Assembly (NCBI RefSeq): GCF_900114765.1 | Contig: NZ_FOUD01000007.1 | Location: 121,511 to 185,510 of the forward strand | Reading direction: 5' to 3' | DNA from: Halopseudomonas pachastrellae | Lineage (GTDB): Bacteria > Pseudomonadota > Gammaproteobacteria > Pseudomonadales > Pseudomonadaceae | DNA length: 64,000 nt | In this document: positions 57,174 through 64,000 of the stretch, piece by piece | Layout: each line of letters opens with the position of its first letter | Position numbering within the stretch: position 1 is the first letter of the stretch | Program-made: the position numbers and the translations under genes | Notes under the pieces: generated by a model | Databases searched by the model: none | Told to the model about the DNA's origin: nothing | What the model saw: only the letters and a program-made list of their open reading frames with translations

Positions 57174-59306
57174 ATGCCTTACCGCCCACATCATCGCTAC
57201 TGCGCACTTGCTGCTGCCATCATGTCCGCTCTCGCCAGCTCAAGCCTGCATGCTCAGGAGCAGGACGGCGAAGCACTCGATAGCCTTACCGTCTACGGCA
57301 GCACCTACCGCAACACCGCTACCAAGACGCGTCTGACGCCCCAGGAAACACCCCAGGGCATTAGCGTTATCGACGAGCAAACACTGTTGGAGCGCAATGC
57401 CGATAGCGTTGCAACCGCGCTGCGGTATGCCAGTGGCGTCAACACCCAGCTGCGCGGTGGCGCCGTCAACCGGCTTGATCTGTTCGGTATTCGCGGCTTT
57501 ATCAACTATCAGAATTTCTATGACGGTCTGCAGCTAATTTACAACGACTGGAACCTGCAGCCCCAGATCGACATGCAGGCTGTGCAGCAGGTTGAGGTAT
57601 TCAAAGGGCCTACCTCGACACTCTACGGCGCTATGCCACCGGGCGGCATGGTCAACCTGATCAGCAAGAAGCCAACAACCGAGCAGTACAACAGCGTTGA
57701 GCTGACGGCGGGCAGTCACGATCTGCGTGAGCTGAGCTTCGACTCCTCCGGCCAGTTGGGCGACAGCAATCTGAGCTACCGGGTCACCGGGCTTGGCAGC
57801 AGCAGCGACGGTCAGGCCGAAACCTCCGAGAACGAACGCCTGATGCTGGCACCCAGCCTAGACTGGCAGGTTAGCGACAGCACGCTGGTTAACCTCAATA
57901 TCTACTACCAGAAAGACCCGGATATGGGAATCTACACTACCCTGCCGGCGGCTGGTCTGTTTCAACCCAACGTCAATGGCAAGCTCGATCCGGACGCTTT
58001 CAGTGGCGATGAGAACTGGAACACCTACGAGCGCGAAGTGCTGATGGCCGGCTACAAGATTCAGCATGACTTCAATGACAGCTGGCAGTTTTTGCAGAAT
58101 GCTCGTTTTCAGCACGGTGACGCTTATCAGCGCAATACCTACGGCACGACGCTGGACGCTGATCAGCGCACCTACAACCGCCGCGCTTACCTGACTGACG
58201 AAACCAGCGAAGGTTTCACCATCGATAACCAGCTGTCTGGCCTGGTGCAAACCGGCGCCATTGAACACAACTTGTTGGTGGGTGTGGATTACCTGCAGTT
58301 CGAGAGCGATATCGGCTACGAAGACGCAGCAGCGCCCTCGATTGACCTGTACAACCCGGACCACAGCCAAATCAACGCCGGCTTGCTCGACTTTGCCGCC
58401 TCCGGTTACAGCAGTGATTTCACTATCGAAAAACGCCAGACCGGGGTGTACCTGCAGGATCAGATGCGCATTGGCCAGTGGGTGCTGATTGCCGGCGGCC
58501 GCCATGACCGCTATGAGGCCAAGGAATACGGTGTGAAGTACGGTGCGGCGGTCGACAACGACCTGAAGCAGAGCAATACGTCCTGGCGCGCTGGCGCGCT
58601 GTATCTGTTCGATAACGGTCTGGCGCCCTTCGTCAGTTACGCGGAGAGTTTTGAGCCGGTGGCCGGCAGCGATCGCCTGGGCCGCACGTACGAACCCTCG
58701 ACCGCTGAGCAATGGGAAGCCGGCCTCAAGTTCAACCCCGACGGGGGGCGAAACAATGGCTCGGTTACCGCCTATCGTATCCTCAAGGACAACGTGCTCA
58801 CACGCGACCCCAATGGCACCGCCTATGATCAGATTCAGGCTGGGCAGGTGCGCTCGCAAGGGGTAGAGCTAGAGGTCAGTAGCCGCCTGACAGACAGCCT
58901 CAAAGTCGACGCGAGCTATACCCGCCAGGACGTAGAAGTCACACGCGACAACAGCGGTCTGGAAGGTAAGACACCGGTCTGGGTGCCGGAGCAGATGGCA
59001 TCCTTGTGGCTCACCTATGACATTTACGCAGGCCTGCTGAACGGCTTGAGTATCAATGGTGGCGTGCGCTATCTGGGCGAGGCAGAGGTCGACGCATTGA
59101 ACAGCGATCAGGTGCCGGACGTCACCCTGGTAGACCTGGGGTTGAGTTACGACCTGGGCGTCGCAGCGCAGAACCTGTCAGGGGCCACGCTTCGCATGTC
59201 AGTGAGCAACCTGTTCGATGAGCGTTATTACAGCTGCTACGACACCCTCAACTGCTGGTTTGGTGCCGAGCGCTCCCTGCAGACCAGCGTACGCTACGAC
59301 TTTTGA
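57174..59306 (+). CDS. TonB-dependent siderophore receptor
   Basis: A 710-residue outer-membrane receptor. After the signal peptide (about 1-29) a TonB-box-like DSLTVYGS precedes the plug domain (ETPQGISVIDEQTLLERNAD; VEVFKGPTSTLYGAMPPGG), and a 22-strand barrel ends with the classic LQTSVRYDF. It has no N-terminal signalling (STN) domain, so it does not itself signal through an anti-sigma factor; control comes instead from the upstream AraC/GyrI regulator and Fur. The siderophore cannot be told from sequence alone. Confidence 0.93.
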   Translation: MPYRPHHRYCALAAAIMSALASSSLHAQEQDGEALDSLTVYGSTYRNTATKTRLTPQETPQGISVIDEQTLLERNADSVATALRYASGVNTQLRGGAVNRLDLFGIRGFINYQNFYDGLQLIYNDWNLQPQIDMQAVQQVEVFKGPTSTLYGAMPPGGMVNLISKKPTTEQYNSVELTAGSHDLRELSFDSSGQLGDSNLSYRVTGLGSSSDGQAETSENERLMLAPSLDWQVSDSTLVNLNIYYQKDPDMGIYTTLPAAGLFQPNVNGKLDPDAFSGDENWNTYEREVLMAGYKIQHDFNDSWQFLQNARFQHGDAYQRNTYGTTLDADQRTYNRRAYLTDETSEGFTIDNQLSGLVQTGAIEHNLLVGVDYLQFESDIGYEDAAAPSIDLYNPDHSQINAGLLDFAASGYSSDFTIEKRQTGVYLQDQMRIGQWVLIAGGRHDRYEAKEYGVKYGAAVDNDLKQSNTSWRAGALYLFDNGLAPFVSYAESFEPVAGSDRLGRTYEPSTAEQWEAGLKFNPDGGRNNGSVTAYRILKDNVLTRDPNGTAYDQIQAGQVRSQGVELEVSSRLTDSLKVDASYTRQDVEVTRDNSGLEGKTPVWVPEQMASLWLTYDIYAGLLNGLSINGGVRYLGEAEVDALNSDQVPDVTLVDLGLSYDLGVAAQNLSGATLRMSVSNLFDERYYSCYDTLNCWFGAERSLQTSVRYDF

Positions 59307-59366
59307 CCTGAGTGGCTCCGCAATAGGTATTTCAGACAGCCCTATGCGGGCATGACGTTGCCCGCT

Positions 59367-59403
59367 ACAATCGGCTGCAGGTCATTTCACTGCAGCCGAT
59401 TGT
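59367..59403. repeat. 14-bp perfect inverted repeat after the TonB receptor
   Basis: ACAATCGGCTGCAG (59367-59380), 9-nt loop, and its exact complement (59390-59403). It lies 60 nt after the receptor stop and 8 nt before the diguanylate cyclase start. The short spacing to the downstream start allows either termination or control of ribosome access to the next gene. Confidence 0.7.
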
Positions 59404-59410
59404 GACAGGC

Positions 59411-60535
59411 ATGATGCCGGAAAACTCGCACTGGATTGTGCAGCTCAACTACAAGAACCGCACGGGCTCGTTTGCTCTGCTGTTCGCTGCCATCGCCGTT
59501 CACCTGAGCGCAACCGATACAGGTTGGTTGCTCTGGGCTTCGCTTTTTCTGCAGTTTCTGGTGTATCCGCACGTCATGTATCAACGAGCGGTACGCTCCG
59601 GTCGCCCCCTCTTCACCGAGCTAAACAGTCTGCTGCTGGATGGTCTGCTGTTTGGCATCTGGATTGGCCTGCTCGGCTTTCCACTGTGGATCAGCTACAC
59701 CATGGTGATCGGTGTGACGATCAACCTGATGGTTTTTCGCGGACCCATGGGCTTCTTTCAGGCCGCCCTCGCTTTGGCAATCGGTGTGCTCATCGTTTAT
59801 CTGGCCGGTGGCGCCCACCTGACACCGCATCACAGCTGGTTGGCGGACCTGCTTTGCATGCTGGGCTTAACGCTCTACCTGATGATGGTCGGCAACGTGG
59901 CTTTTTCACGCAACTTGCGCATTCGCGAGACACGCGAACAGCTGCGTGCGAGTGAAAGTGCCCTGCAGGACGCCAACCATGCGCTGCAGCAGCAGTTGAC
60001 TGAAATTAACCTGCTGCAACAACAGCTTCGCGATCAGGCAGATCGTGACCCACTGACCGGCGCCTACAATCGCCGTTACCTCGACGTGAGTATTGCAAGA
60101 GACTTGGCCTACTGCGCTCGCCACCAGCTGCCACTAGCGCTGATCTTGATAGATATAGACCATTTCAAGGCGGTGAACGACCAATATGGCCACCAGGCAG
60201 GTGACCTGGTGCTGACGGCGTTGGCTGATCTGCTTTCCCTGCACTCAAGAGCAAGCGACCTGGTGTGCCGCTTTGGCGGAGAGGAGTTTCTGGTGGCGCT
60301 GCCTAACACTGATCTGGCCACCGCAACACAGCGGGCTGAGCAGTACCGTTGTGCCCTGGCCGCTATTCGGCTGGATTGGCAAGGTATCCAGCTGAGTAGC
60401 AGTATCTCCCTTGGCGTAGCCGGCTTTCCGGACCATGGACATGACATGGAAGGGCTATTACGCAGCGCGGACCTGGCGCTTTATCGCGCCAAGCATCAGG
60501 GGCGTAACAGGGTTGAGGTGTTTGCGGCTAGTTGA
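59411..60535 (+). CDS. Membrane-anchored diguanylate cyclase
   Basis: A 374-residue protein: five to six transmembrane helices (about residues 20-165, an MASE-like membrane sensor: LLFAAIAVHLSATDTGWLLW; LLDGLLFGIWIGLLGFPLWI) followed by a coiled linker (QQQLTEINLLQQQLRDQADR) and a GGDEF domain. The active-site motif is CRFGGEEFLV with an I-site RASD five residues before, so it should make c-di-GMP and be product-inhibited. ATG 59411 or 59414 is the start. It is preceded closely by the 14-bp hairpin. Confidence 0.9.
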   Translation: MMPENSHWIVQLNYKNRTGSFALLFAAIAVHLSATDTGWLLWASLFLQFLVYPHVMYQRAVRSGRPLFTELNSLLLDGLLFGIWIGLLGFPLWISYTMVIGVTINLMVFRGPMGFFQAALALAIGVLIVYLAGGAHLTPHHSWLADLLCMLGLTLYLMMVGNVAFSRNLRIRETREQLRASESALQDANHALQQQLTEINLLQQQLRDQADRDPLTGAYNRRYLDVSIARDLAYCARHQLPLALILIDIDHFKAVNDQYGHQAGDLVLTALADLLSLHSRASDLVCRFGGEEFLVALPNTDLATATQRAEQYRCALAAIRLDWQGIQLSSSISLGVAGFPDHGHDMEGLLRSADLALYRAKHQGRNRVEVFAAS

Positions 60536-60704
60536 TAGCGACGCCAAGCCAGATGTGCACAAAAATCAGACCCAGCATGATAAGCGCCCCCACCCAGATT
60601 AGCGCCACACCAACTCGCCCTTCCACTTTGCCCCAGCCGATGCAGATCAGCAGCAGACTGACGGTAAAAAAACCAATGGTTATCCAGAAAACATCACCTT
60701 GCAT
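60528..60704 (-). CDS. Small two-helix membrane protein (58 residues)
   Basis: An ATG at 60704 preceded by GAGGAG (9 nt before) opens a 58-codon frame encoding two hydrophobic stretches (FWITIGFFTVSLLLICIGW and VALIWVGALIMLGLIFVHIW) separated by a short basic turn. The codon pattern and ribosome-binding site look genuine. Its last eight bases overlap the 3' end of the convergent diguanylate cyclase gene. No family recognised. Confidence 0.65.
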   Translation of the reverse strand: MQGDVFWITIGFFTVSLLLICIGWGKVEGRVGVALIWVGALIMLGLIFVHIWLGVAIN

Positions 60705-60866
60705 GTAGCACTCCTCGGTATTCTGCTTACCTCAGAATAGGCGATCTTGAGCGGTAGCGGGGTGATCTGGGTCAGCGTGACGACGCCAAGATAGGAGTTG
60801 CGGACCGGAATAGTATCTTCGTACCGTACTACTTTTGCTGCAGATGGCTGAAAGGCGTGTGGTAGA

Positions 60867-60923
60867 TGGTGCCCGGAGCCGGGGTCGAACCGGCACGATG
60901 TTGCCATCGAGGGATTTTAAGTC
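60867..60923 (-). tRNA. tRNA-Leu(UAA) 3' fragment: attachment site of the genomic island
   Basis: The complement reads a tRNA 3' half from the anticodon loop (GACTTAAAATCCC) through the variable arm and the T loop GGTTCGACCCC to CCGGGCACCA. The 5' half, including the D arm and acceptor 5' strand, is absent, so this copy cannot make a functional tRNA. It is the direct-repeat copy (att) left when an element integrated into the tRNA 3' end; the intact gene should lie at the other end of the island, outside the window. Confidence 0.85.
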
Positions 60924-61103
60924 AATCTACCCCCATATCTTGTGTTGAGCAGAGAAAAGCTGCGTACAGCCTTCATGAGCTGAGTTCGCATGATTAGGGC
61001 TTTGTTTTCCTTTCAAATCAACAAGATACTCTTGATCTCATGGCAATTTTGGCTAGACCGGCAAGAGATCGAAGGCTGGGCACAGATGGGCTCAGCTGGG
61101 CCG

Positions 61104-61193
61104 AAAGTTTCCATGAAAGTTTCCATGGGTTTCCATCAGGGCGCAGGTGTAATGGGGCTTCCAGGTGCTCAGATGTCATCAGAAGTTTCCATG
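61104..61193. repeat. Four GTTTCCAT direct repeats between att and the integrase gene
   Basis: AAAGTTTCCATG occurs at 61104-61115 and again immediately at 61116-61127; GGTTTCCATC follows at about 61128-61137, and GAAGTTTCCATG at 61182-61193. They lie between the tRNA fragment and the integrase start, the usual place for arm-type binding sites of integrases and for excisionase sites. Confidence 0.65.
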
Positions 61194-61229
61194 GATTTCA
61201 CAGCGATCCGGTTTTCGGGGGTAAGAAAA

Positions 61230-62600
61230 GTGGCAAAGGCCGAGCTTCAATTCACGCACGATGCGATCAGAGCGCTTGAGTGCAGCGCAGGTAAATCAGA
61301 GCAGATCTTCTACGACAAAACTCAACGCGGGCTCGCGCTTAGGGTTACAGCGAGGGGCGCAAAAACGTTCGTTGTCATAAAGAGAGTCAACGGCACAATA
61401 AAACGAATTACGATCAGCAAGTACGACTCGAAAGCAAAAATCGTGTCGATTCGAGATCAGGCCGCCAAGCTGATTGGTGAAATAGATGAGATCATTGAGC
61501 GAGAAAAACTAGATAAGCAGTCAAGCTTTGTGACGGTCGAAAGCACTTTCGAGAAGATGATGAAGGCGAAGCAAAGGATCACTCAAGCGACACGAGAAGA
61601 CTACCGTCGAACGTTCAAAAACTACCTCTCTTCTATTGCTGATGTATCGCTTGGTGACTTCGACTATGAAGATGTGATAGAGCTTCACGCGAGCATTACT
61701 AAACCCGTTTTGCGGGCAAACGGGACGATGTCAAAAGAACGAAAACGTGCAGCAAATAAGGCCCTCGGCTTGTTGGGTTCTATCTATCGATTCGCAATAG
61801 TCACAAGCAGACATGAAGGCAAATCACTGATTACATCGAACCCGGTCGAGATTATGCGCGAGATGAACATCTGGCATGAAGACCGTCGAAGCAAAATCAG
61901 GATTGAGCACGACAAGCTGGCTAGCTTTATTAATGAGTGTATTCAGATCTGCAATGATGGGCCTGAGCGAAATGTCGCGTCAGCGTTTGCATGCGCATCT
62001 GCTGCCGTACTCTTTATGCTGTTTACTGGTGTTCGTCCAGATGAGGTTGCAAAAATCAGGAAAGCGTACGTTAATCATAAAATGCGCGCCATTGTTTTCC
62101 CTGAGCGCACAAAAGAAAACGAGCAAGATACGCTTAAAAATGGTGAAGAGTTTCATCTTATGCTCAATGATACTGCATACAGCCAGGTTCTTTTTTCGAT
62201 GAAACACAGCACATCAAGATACGTGTTCTCTGGCATTCAGCTGGATCGACTGCCCGAGTCTGTTGTTCGTGATTACATGATGAAAATTGGTGGTCGAATT
62301 GGTCAGCATCTACCCAGAAAGATTGCCAGGGCGACATTTATCTCAATTGCTGAATCTTCAGAAATAGGCCCATACCAGATTAAAGTTCTTTGCAATCATG
62401 ATGGTTATGGCAGTAGCGTTGACGTAACGGATGGTTACAAGACTATGTATGCTCACGAAGTAAGAGCAGCAGCACAAAAGGTAGAAGAAAAGATCTACCA
62501 GATAACCGGCTGCAAAAAGAATGTGGTATGTCGAGGTCAGCTTGAAAATTTCACTGATATCGATGAAAGCCGGATCAGGAAGATAAGTGTTCACTTATAA
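61230..62600 (+). CDS. int: Tyrosine recombinase (island integrase)
   Basis: A phage-type integrase of about 456 residues from GTG 61230 (VAKAELQFTHDAIRALECSA is the usual family N-terminus, with the DUF4102-like start GLALRVTARGAKTFVVIKR). Catalytic landmarks are the first Arg in FTGVRPDEVAKIRK, an H/R box region HLPRKIARATFISIAESS, NHDG as the LGH-type position, and Tyr in the DGYKTMY end. The frame stays open upstream to 60990, which would add 80 codons that include the repeats and are probably not coding. The gene is AT-richer than the chromosome and reads away from the tRNA fragment. Confidence 0.88.
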   Translation: MAKAELQFTHDAIRALECSAGKSEQIFYDKTQRGLALRVTARGAKTFVVIKRVNGTIKRITISKYDSKAKIVSIRDQAAKLIGEIDEIIEREKLDKQSSFVTVESTFEKMMKAKQRITQATREDYRRTFKNYLSSIADVSLGDFDYEDVIELHASITKPVLRANGTMSKERKRAANKALGLLGSIYRFAIVTSRHEGKSLITSNPVEIMREMNIWHEDRRSKIRIEHDKLASFINECIQICNDGPERNVASAFACASAAVLFMLFTGVRPDEVAKIRKAYVNHKMRAIVFPERTKENEQDTLKNGEEFHLMLNDTAYSQVLFSMKHSTSRYVFSGIQLDRLPESVVRDYMMKIGGRIGQHLPRKIARATFISIAESSEIGPYQIKVLCNHDGYGSSVDVTDGYKTMYAHEVRAAAQKVEEKIYQITGCKKNVVCRGQLENFTDIDESRIRKISVHL

Positions 62601-63401
62601 CTACTGCAAATAAAGATGAGACCTGTTGCCGCCGGCGTCGTAATGTTGCGATTTTTGCTCTAGTCTCTTGCGCGATAGGATTGAAACCGCTCTCCCCTAG
62701 TGCGAACTTCGCTCTCACCTATAGCGATTTTCGCACCCCCTCTTTATGAATTCTCTATATTCCGTGCTGCCCTCAAGTGAATCCCGCAGAGCCTGATGGC
62801 AAAGTTGGTTATATTTGTAAGCTGGGTATTGTTTTATGTTTTCCTTATTTGCAACAATACAGCGCGTCATTGGTTTGCTGCTGATCTGGATAAATAAGTT
62901 TGGATGCCTAGTTGGCCGGGCGCGGTGTTTTATTCCTTGTGGATGTTATGGCAGCAATAAAAAATGCGCGGCTATGGGAACTATAAAAATAATATGATGA
63001 AGCTTTCGCTACAGCTTATTGCGCGCGTCAAATCCGGTCTATCCAGAACTCAGCGAAGAGGTCTGATGTGGGTGCCACGCCCTGGCTCTCATTTCCGGCC
63101 CAAGCCGGCTACCGAATTTGATGTCAAACAAAGCCAAGCAGCACACTGCTGGAGCGCGTACCCAGGGTACGAGCTCATGCGCACGAGTACGTGCGCACAC
63201 ACCATACCCGCGCTTCGGGTATGGGGGCGCAGTGGCGGCATGGTGTTGGCGAGGGCATCACGAACAACGGTGAGGTGAGGCCCAGCCAATATCATGCCGA
63301 CATGTTTTTTCGCTCCGACGAGGAGCGAAAAAACAAGCGCCCCTTCGCGAAGCGGCTGCTTTTGACATCAAAAAAATAACAATAACTATAAGGATGCTAA
63401 C
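62601..63401. other. 801-nt island region without a recognised gene; hairpin-rich in its 3' half
   Basis: AT-rich DNA after the integrase. A nested inverted repeat (GTGCGAA 62700-62706 with TTCGCAC 62730-62736, and CGCT/AGCG inside) is near the start. A 53-codon frame at 62836-62997 with a hydrophobic start and a Cys-rich end is possible but lacks a ribosome-binding site. From 63157 the row of hairpins described separately takes over. The 104-codon frame at 62964-63278 overlaps that structure and resembles no protein. Confidence 0.5.
63157..63334. repeat. Row of five consecutive hairpins (candidate structured RNA or recombination site)
   Basis: In order: CGTACCC/GGGTACG (63157-63171), TGCGCACG/CGTGCGCA (63178-63197), CCATACCCG/CGGGTATGG (63202-63224), a compound stem (CGGCATG 63236-63242 with CATGCCG 63293-63299, then TTGGC/GCCAA, GGGC/GCCC and TCAC/GTGA inside), and GTTTTTTCGCTCC/GGAGCGAAAAAAC (63304-63334). 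A sixth, weaker one follows to 63361. Confidence 0.75.
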
Positions 63402-63668
63402 ATGCTGAAGAGCACCGAAGAACGATACCGAAAACTGGCAAGAAACTTCTACAAAACGAGAATGCCAGGCACACAGCTCTCAACAAGCGGGATATGCGAA
63501 GCATTGACGAGATGTGCAGCAGACTACAGACCCGGCTACTTCAGAGTCCTGAAAAATGCACTGTCATTCGACGTTCGTGAACGTGGCTACTCAGAAGCCG
63601 CCAAGCGAATCCTGTTAACGCCTAATCCAACGGTAATCCCCCCTGAAATCAGCCCTCGTCAGAAGTAG
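63402..63668 (+). CDS. Unrecognised 88-residue protein, probably truncated by an IS
   Basis: ATG 63402 is preceded by AAGGA at a proper distance, so it is probably translated. The text (STEERYRKLARNFYKTRMPG, GICEALTRCAADYRPGYFRV, LSFDVRERGYSEAAKRILLT) is helical and basic and vaguely recalls the SAM-like N-terminal domain of tyrosine recombinases; that is a guess. The stop TAG (63666-63668) falls at the apparent left edge of the IS3-type element, so the original gene may have been longer. It follows the hairpin row directly. Confidence 0.5.
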   Translation: MLKSTEERYRKLARNFYKTRMPGTQLSTSGICEALTRCAADYRPGYFRVLKNALSFDVRERGYSEAAKRILLTPNPTVIPPEISPRQK

Positions 63669-63701
63669 AATTTTCTCCTAATCGGATCAAGGAAATTTTG
63701 C

Positions 63702-63968
63702 GTGAAGACATCGCGTTTTTCGGACAGTCAAATCATCGCCATCCTCAAGCAGGCCGAAGCCGGCAGCCCCGTGCCTGAACTGTGCCGCGAGCATGGCATC
63801 AGTTCGGCGACCTTCTACAAATGGCGCGCCAAGTTCGGTGGCATGGACGCCTCGTTAATGGCTCGACTGCGCGAGCTGGAGGAGGAGAATCGTCGTCTGA
63901 AGAAGATGTATGCCGAGGAGCGCCTGAAGGCCGAGATCATCCAGGAGGCGATGGCAAAAAAGTGGTGA
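63702..63968 (+). CDS. IS3-family transposase OrfA
   Basis: An 88-residue protein with the helix-turn-helix AILKQAEAGSPVPELCREHG / ISSATFYKWRAKFGGMDASL and a leucine-zipper-like coil (LRELEEENRRLKKMYAEERL) used for multimerisation, standard for IS407-type OrfA. The start is GTG 63702 preceded by AAGGAAA. It ends two codons after the slippery site A-AAA-AAG (63956-63962), where a -1 shift would fuse it to OrfB. Confidence 0.9.
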   Translation: MKTSRFSDSQIIAILKQAEAGSPVPELCREHGISSATFYKWRAKFGGMDASLMARLRELEEENRRLKKMYAEERLKAEIIQEAMAKKW

Positions 63969-64000
63969 AGCCATCTCGGCGACGAGAGATGGCGCAACAC
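63962..64000 (+). CDS. IS3-family transposase OrfB (start only, partial)
   Basis: In the -1 frame after the slippery heptamer the text reads VVKPSRRREMAQH to the window end, the usual beginning of OrfB, whose DDE catalytic domain lies outside the window. Reached by programmed frameshifting from OrfA. Confidence 0.75.
   Translation, partial: MVKPSRRREMAQH

Larger units (their letters stand above)
63667..64000 (+). mobile_element. IS3-family insertion sequence (left part; runs off window)
   Basis: OrfA, a slippery heptamer and the first codons of OrfB identify an IS3-family element of the IS407 type. The left end is placed only roughly, near GAATTTTCTCC (63668-63678), because neither terminal inverted repeat pair nor target duplication can be checked here. 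Confidence 0.75.

Noticed and set aside
60867..60923. Complete functional tRNA-Leu
   Set aside because: The 5' half is missing; only the sequence from the anticodon loop to CCA is present.
62964..63278. 104-codon plus-strand frame in the island
   Set aside because: Most of it covers the hairpin row, its text follows the inverted repeats, and no ribosome-binding site was found.
63157..63361. Retron or integron attC reading of the hairpin row
   Set aside because: No reverse transcriptase or integron integrase is seen nearby, and no GTTRRRY-type core site was found, so neither label is justified.

Overview
The window is a GC-rich gammaproteobacterial chromosome segment, most probably from a Pseudomonas-lineage organism (a Halopseudomonas-type marine species is my inference). 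The support is the long isocitrate lyase, the nudJ-mnmA-hflD-purB cluster next to roxA, the icd / cspD / clpS-clpA arrangement, tamA-tamB, a cyoABCDE terminal oxidase, and Pseudomonas-style iron, c-di-GMP and riboflavin genes.

Layout. 1-10.0 kb (mostly minus strand): partial thioesterase, aceA, a roxA-GNAT-secretin-like operon, purB, a drug/metabolite transporter inserted between purB and hflD, mnmA and nudJ. 10.4-21.9 kb: icd, cspD, clpS-clpA, xthA, the outer-membrane TamA-TamB pair and tpx. 21.9-28.3 kb: a CHASE hybrid histidine kinase, a decayed EAL (c-di-GMP phosphodiesterase) relic, a frameshifted secreted-protein relic, a LysR/PACE-efflux divergon and an epoxide-hydrolase-like enzyme. 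28.3-34.1 kb: cyoABCDE diverging from a group II truncated haemoglobin, with an FNR/ANR-like site between them and short perfect palindromes after the globin. 34.3-39.0 kb: GNAT, an eight-haem cytochrome fused to TPR repeats, a hexose-6-phosphate mutarotase and a diguanylate cyclase. 39.2-45.2 kb: a TPP riboswitch directly over a sodium:solute symporter (a probable thiamine-related transporter), a Baeyer-Villiger-type monooxygenase with a hydroxyacyl-CoA dehydrogenase, an MFS exporter and a FlxA-like coiled-coil protein. 45.3-46.3 kb: an FMN riboswitch, a type II lumazine synthase and a convergent dodecin, making a flavin locus. 46.4-51.5 kb: a Fur-box-preceded operon of imelysin, di-haem oxidoreductase, imelysin and DUF1513, probably periplasmic iron handling. 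51.6-60.7 kb: PilZ, PCuAC copper chaperone, TRIC-like channel, glutathione reductase, UDP-glucose dehydrogenase, an AraC/GyrI regulator and a TonB-dependent siderophore receptor (both with Fur-like sites), a second diguanylate cyclase and a 58-residue membrane protein.

From about 60.87 kb the sequence changes character. A 57-nt 3' fragment of tRNA-Leu(UAA) is followed by direct repeats, a tyrosine-recombinase integrase and AT-richer DNA, then a dense row of hairpins ahead of an unrecognised 88-codon gene that is apparently cut by an IS3-family element running off the right edge. I read this as the left end of a tRNA-Leu-integrated genomic island whose other end lies outside the window. The hairpin row and its adjoining gene are the least explained part of the window.

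All calls are from reading the sequence. No database search or folding program was run.
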